Part shown: piece after piece, positions 1-7,884 of the stretch
Layout: each line of letters begins with the position of its first letter
Position numbering within the stretch: position 1 is the first letter of the stretch
Source of the DNA: Chloroflexota bacterium
GTDB lineage: Bacteria > Chloroflexota > Anaerolineae > Anaerolineales > UBA4823
Assembly: GCA_012516075.1 (NCBI GenBank)
Contig: JAAYXE010000021.1
Coordinates: 1-44,185, forward strand
Direction: 5' to 3'
Length of the DNA stretch: 44,185 bases
Translations under genes and position numbers: made by a program
The notes under the pieces: generated by a model
Told to the model about the DNA's origin: nothing
Databases searched by the model: none
Seen by the model: the letters and a program-made list of their open reading frames with translations, nothing else

Positions 1-456
1 CGCCTGGGCCGGGCTGGGAGCGCCCGGCGGGGGCAGCAGTGAACCCACAGCCTGGCCGCGGCCTACGGCGAAGGTGACGCTCCCCTGGGTGATATGCCCG
101 TCTACGGTGGAGCGAGCCTGCCAGATGACACTGTAAGCGCCCGCGGGCAGCACCGGAAGGTCTAACAGCAGCACCAGAGGGTCATCCTCTGCCACACGGC
201 CGGGACCTTCCACCACCACCTGGTTGTGGGCGTCCACGAGCCGGGCGCGCGTGAAACCGGGGTCCAGGGGCTCACTGAATTCCAGCCGTACCTGAGTGGG
301 TGCCTGGTCGAGTACGGCTCCAGTCTCAGGGATCGAACGCAGCAGGCTGGCATGCGCCCTGACCGGCAGAGTGGGCGCCAGGACGAAGCAGAACAGGAGG
401 AGCCCGGTGACTGCGCGCAGCCACTTTCGAAATCGACTTTTGGTATAAGGATTCAT
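1..456 (-). CDS. Copper resistance protein, CopC domain (partial, probably CopC-CopD fusion)
   Basis: Start of a secreted copper-binding protein cut off by the left edge of the window after 152 codons. I translated it directly from ATG at 456. Residues about 14-34 form a signal peptide ending near RAHA; the mature protein begins with the CopC-type His in 'AHASLLRSIPETGAVL' and continues with 'VRLEFSEPLDPGF' and the typical 'YSVIWQARSTVDGHITQG' strand, giving a full CopC beta-sandwich by about residue 135. The Pro-rich linker that follows (SLLPPPGAPSPAQA) suggests a CopD membrane domain lies beyond the edge, but this cannot be seen. It is the last visible gene of a minus-strand string; the preceding gene ends 49 bp upstream. 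Role (family knowledge): periplasmic or extracytoplasmic copper binding and import. Confidence 0.85.
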   Translation of the reverse strand, partial: MNPYTKSRFRKWLRAVTGLLLFCFVLAPTLPVRAHASLLRSIPETGAVLDQAPTQVRLEFSEPLDPGFTRARLVDAHNQVVVEGPGRVAEDDPLVLLLDLPVLPAGAYSVIWQARSTVDGHITQGSVTFAVGRGQAVGSLLPPPGAPSPAQA

Positions 457-505
457 GATCCGGTACGGCCCGCGGGCTGCAGGACCAGCGGGGTAGTCGT
501 ATGTT

Positions 506-1105
506 TCAGGACGGGTTTTGCCGCGCAGGGCGCAGACTGCGCAGAGCTACCAGCAGCGCAGCCAGCCCCAACAGCAGGCCGAGCCCTCCAACCAGCAGGG
601 CGATCTGGGCCATGCGGGCGGCGGAAGCGCTGCTTTCCAGCAGCTCGCTGCCGGACGGCTCCGCACCCGGGAAGGAGACCACCGATTTGGGCTGGATCGA
701 GCTGAAGGTTTCCGGTCCGCTGGTCATGGAGACGTCAACCGGCGTGTCTGCGATCATTCCGAAGATATGCCAGGTGTAATCGCCGGCCTCGGTGGGCAGA
801 AAATCGGCAGTGTAGGCGCCTTCTTCGCCGAATCGGGGCTGCAGGGGAAGCTCTTTCACCTGTCCGCCGAAAATGATCTCCGCGCGCAGGGTGCTCTCCA
901 GGCCGGTGATTCTTTCACCGCTGGCGACATGTGTGACGCGCAGATCCAGTCCGTTCGGCTCGCCCTGATAGGCGGGTTCATTACGGAAACCAATCACGAG
1001 TTCATAATCACCTGCCTGGACATGTCCGTGTGCGCGTGCAGACAGGGTAGGGGCAGCGATCAGCAGTAATGCAAAGGCAAACAGCAAAATCCGCCAGGAT
1101 TTCAT
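506..1105 (-). CDS. FixH/YtkA-like exported membrane-anchored protein
   Basis: 199-residue protein with an N-terminal signal peptide (hydrophobic residues 5-24, cleavage near SARAHG), an all-beta extracytoplasmic domain (about 25-135) and a C-terminal transmembrane helix (about 165-190, LLVGGLGLLLGLAALLVAL) followed by Arg-rich cytoplasmic residues. The mature N-terminus starts with 'AHGHVQAGDYELVIGFRNEPAY', an arrangement seen in YtkA/FixH-like domains that accompany copper proteins. A good ribosome site (AAAGGAATGATCA) precedes the ATG. It lies between a small membrane protein (55 bp upstream) and the CopC gene (49 bp downstream) on the same strand, so a role in copper handling or cytochrome oxidase maturation is inferred from context; the exact family assignment is tentative. 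Confidence 0.75.
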   Translation of the reverse strand: MKSWRILLFAFALLLIAAPTLSARAHGHVQAGDYELVIGFRNEPAYQGEPNGLDLRVTHVASGERITGLESTLRAEIIFGGQVKELPLQPRFGEEGAYTADFLPTEAGDYTWHIFGMIADTPVDVSMTSGPETFSSIQPKSVVSFPGAEPSGSELLESSASAARMAQIALLVGGLGLLLGLAALLVALRSLRPARQNPS

Positions 1106-1159
1106 TGATCATTCCTTTCTTGTCTGGTAGTTATTCTTATGTACGATGGGTGGAAGGAA

Positions 1160-1513
1160 TTAGATGTGAGCGAAGCGCTTTGGAGGCGGAGGTTCAACAG
1201 GCTGCTGCCAGCCCCTGGAAAAAGGACCGGATTCTACAAAGGGAAGGAAGATCTGCACATTGAAGAGCACCGCCAGCAGCACGCTGGCAGGCAGTAACAC
1301 CACGGCCTGTAAGGGTACAGGCTCGCTGCTGGTTTGATCAAAAAGATAATCGTGGGAATGCGGTGAACGGGCATGCGCGGCGCTGAAATGAATGTGCTCG
1401 CGGCAGGGATCGGCCTGCAGCCAGCATGGGGGCAGGCCGGGTGGGGTGAGGGCAATATATAAGGCCCAGAGGGTGAAGAATGCTGTGCTGCGCCAGCGCT
1501 GTATAAAGGACAT
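1160..1513 (-). CDS. Small His-containing membrane protein
   Basis: 117-residue protein that I do not recognise. The open frame extends further upstream to 1747, but the upstream part overlaps the CPBP protease gene and has no protein character, so I start at the ATG at 1513. Residues 5-25 are hydrophobic (a signal or first membrane segment); then comes a loop with Cys and several His (CWLQADPCREHIHFSAAH, then HSH); a second hydrophobic segment is at about 76-97. The His/Cys loop and the position upstream of FixH-like and CopC genes suggest metal binding. A TATAAT-like box sits about 11 nt before the ATG, so the transcript may be nearly leaderless. It could also be a regulated accessory peptide; function is unknown. 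Confidence 0.55.
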   Translation of the reverse strand: MSFIQRWRSTAFFTLWALYIALTPPGLPPCWLQADPCREHIHFSAAHARSPHSHDYLFDQTSSEPVPLQAVVLLPASVLLAVLFNVQIFLPFVESGPFSRGWQQPVEPPPPKRFAHI

Positions 1514-1601
1514 AGTCGATGAATTATATCCTATTAGCAGGACAGGAAATGCCCCCGTACGATTTTTTGAACGCCGGATTTCTATTTCCGCTGCGGCTTT
1601 C

Positions 1602-2390
1602 TTACGCGCCCCCCAGAACGAAAATGAGAGGAATACCCCCAAAGGAAAGATTGCTGATGAAATGGGCGAAAATGAGCGGCACAAGGCGGCCATGGCGGTG
1701 GGCGATGAAACCGGCGCCCAGGCCCCAGAGGAAGAAGCCCACGGCATATGCCAGCACAGCCTGCAGGGTGACGGCGAAGCTCATATGCTGCAGCCCAAAT
1801 CCGGCGGAGGTGATCAGAATCCCGGCCCAGGTGCTCCCAGAGGCGGCAATCAGGCGCGGCTGCGCATAGCCGCGGTACTGGAGTTCTTCCACCAGCGGGT
1901 TCAGCAGGGGGAAGGCCACCGCGCTGACCAGAGCCAGCCAGGCTGGCAGCTCGATTGAAAAATCAGCCTCGCCCACGAACATCTCTTCAAAGCTCTCAAA
2001 CGCGCTTCCTCCATAGATGGCCAGCATGACGGCGAAGATGCCGGCCAGCAGCAGGGCGCCCAGCAGAAAAGACCACAGAAGCCCCCAACCCAGATCTCTC
2101 AGCAGCCGCTGCGCGCTGAACCCGACCGGCTCCCACAGGTTGAAGCCCTCGACACGCGCTCGCCAGGCGAGCAGACCCAGACAGAGCAGGTTGATCACGG
2201 TCAGGGTGAGCGTCGACCAGGCCAGTCCGGCAGCCGGACCGACTGGCTGACCTGCCTGCGTATAGGCGAGGATGGCGATCGCGCTGCCTGCCAGGACCAG
2301 GGGGAGACGAATAAAAGCCATGACCAGCGGCCAGCGCCAGTGAGGCTTTGTGGTTTGAACCTGTGGGACTGCAGAAATTTGATCTTTCAT
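1602..2390 (-). CDS. CPBP family intramembrane metalloprotease
   Basis: 262-residue polytopic membrane protein of the CPBP (CAAX prenyl protease / bacteriocin-processing, Abi) family. The diagnostic residues are present: E168-E169 with R173 in 'VEELQYRGYAQPRL', H202 in 'FGLQHMSF', and H243 in 'FAHFISNL'; these form the intramembrane metal-dependent active site. About seven or eight hydrophobic segments span the protein. I start at the second Met of the open frame (2390) because AGGAAGGGCGAG lies directly before it, whereas the upstream Met at 2423 has no ribosome site and would abut the neighbouring gene. It precedes the small membrane protein by 88 bp on the same strand. The substrate is unknown; members process prenylated proteins, bacteriocin leaders or anti-sigma factors. 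Confidence 0.88.
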   Translation of the reverse strand: MKDQISAVPQVQTTKPHWRWPLVMAFIRLPLVLAGSAIAILAYTQAGQPVGPAAGLAWSTLTLTVINLLCLGLLAWRARVEGFNLWEPVGFSAQRLLRDLGWGLLWSFLLGALLLAGIFAVMLAIYGGSAFESFEEMFVGEADFSIELPAWLALVSAVAFPLLNPLVEELQYRGYAQPRLIAASGSTWAGILITSAGFGLQHMSFAVTLQAVLAYAVGFFLWGLGAGFIAHRHGRLVPLIFAHFISNLSFGGIPLIFVLGGA

Positions 2391-2426
2391 CTCGCCCTTC
2401 CTGAACAGGTAATGGACCTGCACGCT

Positions 2427-3347
2427 CTAGCGGATAAAGACGGAGTTTCTCACCGGGAAGCGGTTATCGAAGATCACCGGCACGCCTTCTCCCGCCAGCA
2501 CATCCCCGGCACCGCCTTTTATGGCGTGGATGTGCAGATGAGGTTCGCTGGTGTTTCCAGAATTTCCGACCCGTCCCAGGGGCTGGCCGGTGGTGACCGT
2601 GTCTCCCGCCTGCACGAGGAGACTGCCGGGCTGCAGATGGGCCAGCAGCACGATGACGCCTTTGCAGGAGATCGCCACATGGTTGCCGGCTGCGTTTTCG
2701 CTGTCGGCCGCAGGTGGGATCTGATCGGGCAGTCCATCCACCGCAGCCACAACTTCGCCATCACAGGGGCTGTACAGGGGGGCGCCGTAGATGACGTAGC
2801 GCTCCAGCTCCGCGGGATAAAACCCCCGGGCGCGCAGGCCGGCCGCATTCAGGGCTACGATATCGAGAGCATATTTCTGTGCGCGGCTGACGTTGTGATA
2901 GTTCACGAGTACATTGTTACCGCCCTGGCCTACATAATAGAACCCATCCTGTAGCGGGAACGCCAGTTCAACCGGTTCTTCGAAATAAAAGTGACCGGTC
3001 AGGACGAAGATCAGCAGGCCAAGCAGGACAACAGCCTCGAGCAGGCCAAAGAAACTGCTGCGCAGGGTATCGCGCAGACTGTTCAGGAAAAACGGGCGGC
3101 CCTGAGCGCTGTGGTAGGAAACCAGCGCCGCGGCAGCGAGTAAGACCAGGAGCAGGTAGCGCAGGTAGTAGCTGAACCAGTCCCAGGGCCCGATGATGAA
3201 GATAAACAGGACCACAGCAGCAGCGTTAACCACGCGCAGCAGCCACTCGAAGCGGCTGCGGTTACTGCTCTTCCAGAGACTGAGAATAAAAAAGCCAGGC
3301 AGAAAGAACAGGCTGAAAAAGAGAGGAATGATCTGGCCGAACATCAT
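2427..3347 (-). CDS. Membrane-anchored M23 family metallopeptidase
   Basis: About 306 residues: several transmembrane helices in the first 120 residues, then an M23 (LytM/lysostaphin-like) beta-sheet domain in the C-terminal half. Visible catalytic-type motifs are 'QKYALDIVAL' (the Asp ligand), 'VIVLLAHL' (His) and 'GNSGNTSEPHLHIHA' (the HxH motif). The first canonical ligand of HxxxD is a Lys here; related large membrane-bound members also carry a Q-x-Y-A-x-D version. The frame is open up to 3470, but the membrane anchor begins at the MM pair at 3347 and the upstream part looks non-coding and carries promoter-like sequence (TATACAAT near 3415), so I chose 3347; the start is uncertain. Expected role: cleavage of peptidoglycan cross-bridges at the cell surface. 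It ends 36 bp before the CPBP gene. Confidence 0.8.
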   Translation of the reverse strand: MMFGQIIPLFFSLFFLPGFFILSLWKSSNRSRFEWLLRVVNAAAVVLFIFIIGPWDWFSYYLRYLLLVLLAAAALVSYHSAQGRPFFLNSLRDTLRSSFFGLLEAVVLLGLLIFVLTGHFYFEEPVELAFPLQDGFYYVGQGGNNVLVNYHNVSRAQKYALDIVALNAAGLRARGFYPAELERYVIYGAPLYSPCDGEVVAAVDGLPDQIPPAADSENAAGNHVAISCKGVIVLLAHLQPGSLLVQAGDTVTTGQPLGRVGNSGNTSEPHLHIHAIKGGAGDVLAGEGVPVIFDNRFPVRNSVFIR

Positions 3348-3470
3348 GAATTTCTCAAAAAGCAGCCGGACCGGAAATATGGGAAGCCGCCCGGCAGTAT
3401 TTCCCTCCTGAATTGTATAAATTGTATCCGAATAAGCCGGTACAGATTGTACCGCGCCTGCCGCGCTCAC

Positions 3471-4031
3471 GACCAGCCAGCGGCTGGGGTGAGAAGGGGT
3501 GATTTCAGGGATGATTTAACCTGATCTTAGCGTTCTTTTCCGGATTTGGGCAATCCGAACTCGAATGATTGACGTAATATCGTATGTAAGGGGAGCCGTC
3601 CCTTGCGTATTCATTCGCAGCCGGTTGAAACAGGGAGGTGAGCCGGAAAAACGGTCGATGCCGGAGCCAGATGTCTGGGCAGGATGCTCGAGTGCGAATG
3701 GCTGTCGTGTGCATCGAAAATCCCCGGGCAAACACAAAGCGCTGCTTTATGTTTCGCCGCCGCCAGTTAACAGCCCGCCCATATCTCTCTATCGAATCAG
3801 CCATACTGCCTATCAGCCGCCGCATGCGGTAACGGACTGCTTTCCCGGCAGCCCAACCTGTCGGGGCTGCATGTTTTCGGCCGCCGCTGCTGCAGGCGAC
3901 CGCTGTTTTCCGCTTCTGGAGAAAGGAGGTGCCGTGTTCTTGATGCATATGGATCAGTCTGCCGGTTGAACGTGTGTACCGGCTATATTTTTTCAGTTAC
4001 AGGTGGAATTGGTAGGATGGGAGGATGTACG
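3471..4031. other. 560-bp intergenic region without a convincing gene
   Basis: Open frames on both strands here have low-complexity, Arg/Pro/Cys-rich translations without domain character, so I call none. The notable elements are a very strong Shine-Dalgarno at 3922-3930 in front of a 12-codon frame (listed separately), a TATATT box near 3981 and the ribosome site GGGAGG before the dehydrogenase start. I see no riboswitch consensus that I can name. Confidence 0.5.
3934..3969 (+). CDS. Possible 11-residue leader peptide
   Basis: GTG at 3934 lies 5 nt behind a near-perfect ribosome site (AAAGGAGGT) and opens an 11-codon frame (MFLMHMDQSAG) ending in TGA at 3969, 62 bp before the dehydrogenase start. 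The Shine-Dalgarno is stronger than that of most real genes in the window. It may be a translated leader for the downstream gene; it could equally be the tail of a longer but poor-looking open frame or chance. Confidence 0.25.
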   Translation: MFLMHMDQSAG

Positions 4032-6029
4032 ATGTCAAAACAAAAAGTTCATGTGTATCGAGCGGCTGCACTTCTGGTGGCTCTGGCGATGGTGATCGCG
4101 CTGATCCCTGGACTGGCGCTGGCCCAGGACGGGCCGGGCGGACCGGTGATGCTCGACGCACAGCTGGATGTACGCACCGTGGTTGAAGGATTGAACACTC
4201 CGACCACTATGGGTTTTCTGAACGAGAACGAGTTTCTGGTGCTGGAGAAGAATACCGGCATGGTCCAGCACGTAATGAACGGGACGGTGGTGGGAACGGC
4301 TCTCGACCTGGGGGTGAACTTTGCCTCAGAGCGCGGCCTGCTGGGGATTGCCATCGATCCCGATTTTGATAACAACGGTTACGTCTATCTGTTCTGGACC
4401 TGCCGTTCAACGGCGCCAGTTGATTCGCCCTACTTTCCGGTTGAGATCGAGTGTGCCGATGAGCCCACCCTGGGAGAAGACACGGACGATACCCTGTCAG
4501 TCCCCCTGCTGGGAAACCGGGTGGACCGCTTTATATGGGACGGCAGCAGCCTGACCTGGGATCTGAACCTGGTCAAACTGCGCGCCTTCCAGAACGACAG
4601 CGCGCCCATTCCACGCGGTCAGGGAGACGAGGACCAGCCCGTCCTCGGCAACCACGACGGCGGGGTGATCACTTTTGGCCAGGACGGAAAACTGTACATC
4701 ATCACCGGAGACACCGGCCGGCGCAGCGGTTTCCAGAATCTGCCCTTTGGCCCCACCACACCGCTGACATCCAGCGGTGACGCCGTGGGCGCATCGTTTG
4801 CCCAGCGGAATCTCTTCAACGAGCGCCCGATGGCCGATGACCAGTTTGGCGGCCCGCTTCCGGATGACGCTCACTTCACCGGGGTGATCCTGCGCCTGAA
4901 CGGCGACGGGACTATTCCGGAAGACAATCCCTTCTATGACGTTGGTGCAGCCTTCGGCGGTGAAATTGGCGAGAATATCCAGATGACCTTCGCCTACGGT
5001 GTGCGCAACAGCTTCGGTATGGATGTTGATCCGGTGTCGGGCGATGTGTGGTTCACGGAGAACGGTGAGGATGCCTTTGACGAGCTAAACCGAGCATTCC
5101 CCGGCCACAACTCGGGCTGGATTCAGATTATGGGGCCGCTGGAGCGGCTGAGCGAATACAAGGAAATCGAAACCACATCCCTGCACAACGAAGCCTTTCC
5201 GAACCTGCAGCAGCTTCGCTGGCCGCCGGAGAACATCGCTGATTCAGCCGATGAGGCCCGCCGGCGCCTGACCGCCCTGCCCGGGTCCCAGTTCTCGGAT
5301 CCGGAGTACGCCTGGGCGTACGTTATTGCTCCAGCTGCCCTCGGCTTTGTGAAGAGCGAGGCGCTGGGCCTCGAATTTGCTGGCGATATGTTTATGGGGC
5401 TTTCGGTGCCTATCCCGCTGGACGGCCCGCTCTTCCACTTTGACCTGACACCGAACCGGCGGCAGATCCAGACCAATGTGCCTGGTACCACCGACCGGGT
5501 GGCCGACAACGACACCTTCAACTCGCTCAAGGAGAGCGAACCCTTCCTGATCGGCACCGGCTTCGGTATTGTCACCGATATCAAGACCGGTCCGAACGGC
5601 AGCCTGTATGTGGTCTCTCTGAGCAATGGAGCAGTCTACGAGATCTTCCGGGGTGAGGATACAGGGGCTGGCGTACTGACGACCATTATGACCGGAGCGG
5701 CGGAGGTGCCGGGTCCGGGAGACCCGGACGGCTACGGCAGCGCCCGGGTGCTGCTCGACCCCTCCAGCGGTGAGGTTTGCTACGCCCTGACCGCCCAGAA
5801 CATCATTCTACCGGCTGCAGCAGCCCATATCCATGTTGGTACCACTGACGTCGCCGGTGCCATTGTCATTCCGCTGGAACCCCCCGATGAGACCGGCTCC
5901 TCAGCAGCCTGCACTACGGCCGATCCGGCTCTAGTGGCAGACATCCTGGCGAATCCTGCTGGCTACTACGTGAACGTCCACGACCCGGACTTCCCGGCCG
6001 GGGCCATTCGCGGGCAGCTGATGCCCTGA
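4032..6029 (+). CDS. Secreted PQQ-dependent sugar (glucose/sorbosone) dehydrogenase with C-terminal CHRD domain
   Basis: 665-residue exported protein. Start at 4032 is fixed by GGGAGG seven nt upstream and by the signal peptide that follows (MSKQKVHVYRAAALLVALAM, cleavage after ALA). Residues about 40-550 are a beta-propeller of the glucose/sorbosone dehydrogenase family, with blades marked by 'RGLLGIAIDPDFDNNGYVY', 'HDGGVITFGQDGKLYIITGD', 'AYGVRNSFGMDVDP' and 'GDVWFTENGED'. Residues about 555-665 form a CHRD domain ('AAAHIHVGTTDVAGAIV' and 'YYVNVHDPDFPAGAIRGQL'), a module found in chordin and in bacterial surface proteins. Expected chemistry: oxidation of aldose sugars outside the cell using PQQ. 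Monocistronic; a strong terminator follows. The substrate is not predictable. Confidence 0.92.
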   Translation: MSKQKVHVYRAAALLVALAMVIALIPGLALAQDGPGGPVMLDAQLDVRTVVEGLNTPTTMGFLNENEFLVLEKNTGMVQHVMNGTVVGTALDLGVNFASERGLLGIAIDPDFDNNGYVYLFWTCRSTAPVDSPYFPVEIECADEPTLGEDTDDTLSVPLLGNRVDRFIWDGSSLTWDLNLVKLRAFQNDSAPIPRGQGDEDQPVLGNHDGGVITFGQDGKLYIITGDTGRRSGFQNLPFGPTTPLTSSGDAVGASFAQRNLFNERPMADDQFGGPLPDDAHFTGVILRLNGDGTIPEDNPFYDVGAAFGGEIGENIQMTFAYGVRNSFGMDVDPVSGDVWFTENGEDAFDELNRAFPGHNSGWIQIMGPLERLSEYKEIETTSLHNEAFPNLQQLRWPPENIADSADEARRRLTALPGSQFSDPEYAWAYVIAPAALGFVKSEALGLEFAGDMFMGLSVPIPLDGPLFHFDLTPNRRQIQTNVPGTTDRVADNDTFNSLKESEPFLIGTGFGIVTDIKTGPNGSLYVVSLSNGAVYEIFRGEDTGAGVLTTIMTGAAEVPGPGDPDGYGSARVLLDPSSGEVCYALTAQNIILPAAAAHIHVGTTDVAGAIVIPLEPPDETGSSAACTTADPALVADILANPAGYYVNVHDPDFPAGAIRGQLMP

Positions 6030-6067
6030 GCCGGCATTCAACCGGCCAGTACGACCCATCACTGCGC

Positions 6068-6100
6068 GAGCCCCGGGCGGATGCCCGGGGCTCTTTTTTT
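6068..6100 (+). terminator. Rho-independent terminator of the sugar dehydrogenase gene
   Basis: An 11-bp perfect stem (GAGCCCCGGGC / GCCCGGGGCTC) with a GGAT loop is followed by seven T. It begins 39 bp after the dehydrogenase stop. Confidence 0.95.
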
Positions 6101-6196
6101 CGGGTAGCGGTAGAGCGGTGAACAGGCATGCGGTTTGAGGTAAACTTGGAGCAGTTTTTTCTTTAGCATGCCTTTGATAAGCTGGGTGGAAAAAGG

Positions 6197-7339
6197 GTGA
6201 AGAACAGGAACAGCATCCCGCTTACGGTCAGCAAGGCGCTGAAGCTGCGCCAGTTCTCCCAGAGGCTGGTCACGCCGGAAAACGGATCGCCGCCAGAAAC
6301 CCCCGATGCGGTGGTGAGCGAACTCCTGGCCGTTCAGGCGCAGGACCTGCCGCAGGCCGTGCTCGGGGTGGGTTTGCGCGGGAGCGGTTTCGACCAGGCT
6401 GCGGTCTACCGGGCGCTGCAGGATGGGCGCCGGCTGCTGCGCACCTGGCTGCTGCGCGGGACTCTGCACCTGGCCACGGCCGCAGATGCCGCCTGGCTGC
6501 TGCCTCTGCTGGCGCCGGACCTGATCCACAAAGGGAAACGGCGCCTCAAGCAGCTGGGATGGGATGACGACCGCCTGCACAGCGGGCTGCGCCTGCTGGA
6601 AAAATCTCTGGAAACGCAGGAAACCCTGACACGCCGCGAGCTGGCGGAGCGGCTGCGTCTGGCCGGACTGCCGCACGAAGGCCAGGCGCCGGTGCATCTG
6701 GTTTATCGCGCCGCGCTGGAAGGGATGCTCTGCTGTGCTCCAGATCAGGACGGCCAGGTCGCGTACACACGGCTGGAGACGTGGGCTGGACTGCTGCGGC
6801 CGGGCCCGCGCGAGCAGGCTGTGGTTGAACTTGCGCGGCGCTACCTGAACGCCTATGCTCCTGCCAGCGCTGCCGACTTTGCCCACTGGTCTGGCCTGCC
6901 GCTGGCGGAAGCGCGCCGCGCCTTTCAGGCGCTGGAACGGGATTGTATCGAGGCAGCGTTCAACGGACAGAAAGCCGTCCTGCTGGAAAATCAGTTATCC
7001 AGACTGGATGAGCCTGAACCGCCTGCTCCGGTGGTGCGGCTGCTGCCGCGCTTCGACCTGTATTTACTCGGATACAAAGACCGCAGCCTGGTCCTGGAGG
7101 CGCAGTATGCGAAACGAGTTCATCCGGGCGGGGGCATGATTTTAACAGCGCTGCTTGTAGACGGCGTGGTACGCGGTGCGTGGAACATGAAACCCCGCCG
7201 CCGGCAGGTTGAGGTGGTTATCGAGCCGTTCGAACCGCTTTCAGAAGAGCTGGTTCCGGCTCTGACAGACGAGGTGCAGCGCCTGGGGAATTTCCTGGGG
7301 ATGGAAGCGGTGATGCGGATCGCAGAGTCCGGCAGCTGA
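6197..7339 (+). CDS. AlkZ-like winged-helix DNA glycosylase family protein
   Basis: 380-residue protein of the HTH_42 / AlkZ family, cytoplasmic. The N-terminal part has 'LLAVQAQDLPQAVLGVGLR', in which Q47-A-Q49 matches the catalytic QxQ of AlkZ-type glycosylases; 'LLRTWLLRGTLHLA' and, near the C-terminus, 'LPRFDLYLLGYKDRS' and 'GVVRGAWNMKPRRRQVEV' are further family signatures. Family members excise bulky alkylated bases and unhook interstrand crosslinks, often as resistance to alkylating natural products. It starts with GTG behind GGAAAAAGG. It is the first of three same-strand genes (Nudix, methyltransferase) with short spacers. Activity against a specific lesion is not shown by the sequence. 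Confidence 0.85.
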   Translation: MKNRNSIPLTVSKALKLRQFSQRLVTPENGSPPETPDAVVSELLAVQAQDLPQAVLGVGLRGSGFDQAAVYRALQDGRRLLRTWLLRGTLHLATAADAAWLLPLLAPDLIHKGKRRLKQLGWDDDRLHSGLRLLEKSLETQETLTRRELAERLRLAGLPHEGQAPVHLVYRAALEGMLCCAPDQDGQVAYTRLETWAGLLRPGPREQAVVELARRYLNAYAPASAADFAHWSGLPLAEARRAFQALERDCIEAAFNGQKAVLLENQLSRLDEPEPPAPVVRLLPRFDLYLLGYKDRSLVLEAQYAKRVHPGGGMILTALLVDGVVRGAWNMKPRRRQVEVVIEPFEPLSEELVPALTDEVQRLGNFLGMEAVMRIAESGS

Positions 7340-7363
7340 GCCGGCTGGTGCTGGGGAGCAGAG

Positions 7364-7831
7364 ATGGCGAAATTAATTTACGGAGAACGCATCGGAAGGC
7401 AGGCCCGGCTGCGCTGCGGCTGCAGCGCAGCGATCTTCGACCCCACGGGGGAGAAGCTGCTGCTCACCCGGCGCAGCGACAACGGCCGCTGGTGCCTGCC
7501 GGGCGGGGCGATGGACCCGGGAGAGCGCGCAGCGGAGGCCTGTGTGCGTGAGGTATGGGAAGAGACCGGGCTACAGGTGGAGGTGACACGGCTGATCGGG
7601 GTATACAGCAGCCCGGACGTGATCGTTGAATACGCAGACGGCAACCGCTTTCAGGTCCTGGCGCTGCACTTTGAAGCACAGGTCACTGGCGGCGAACTGG
7701 GACTGAGCAGCGAAACCACCCAGGTGGGCTTCTTCACCCTGCAGGAGATGGAGGGCATGGATGTGATGGAGAACCACCGGGAGCGCATTCACGATACTTT
7801 CGCCCGGCTGCCAGAGGCCCGCATCCGCTGA
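7364..7831 (+). CDS. Nudix hydrolase
   Basis: 155-residue Nudix-fold pyrophosphohydrolase. The Nudix box is complete (G48 in the GG pair, E54, then R62-E63-V-x-E66-E67-x-G): '[14 protein letters not shown]' followed by '[10 protein letters not shown]'. The N-terminal '[22 protein letters not shown]' and 'GRWCLPGG' are typical of the ADP-ribose/nucleotide group. It hydrolyses a nucleoside diphosphate linked to another moiety; the substrate is not predictable. The ATG is preceded by GGGGAGC and lies 24 bp after the AlkZ-like gene, so the two are probably co-transcribed, possibly as a nucleotide/DNA-damage housekeeping pair. Confidence 0.92.
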   Translation: MAKLIYGERIGRQARLRCGCSAAIFDPTGEKLLLTRRSDNGRWCLPGGAMDPGERAAEACVREVWEETGLQVEVTRLIGVYSSPDVIVEYADGNRFQVLALHFEAQVTGGELGLSSETTQVGFFTLQEMEGMDVMENHRERIHDTFARLPEARIR

Positions 7832-7884
7832 GGGCTCCGGCAGAGGAATCCGGATAAAGAACTGGTCAGAAAGGTGAAAAGGTT

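Noticed and set aside
1514..1747. N-terminal extension of the small membrane protein
   Set aside because: Overlaps the CPBP protease gene in another frame and lacks protein character; the internal ATG at 1513 is preferred.
3505..3948. 147-codon minus-strand open frame
   Set aside because: Arg/Cys-rich, no domain, no ribosome site; looks like a chance frame in GC-rich DNA.
6059..6886. 275-codon minus-strand open frame
   Set aside because: Covers the dehydrogenase terminator and is antisense to the AlkZ-like gene; Gln-rich shadow.
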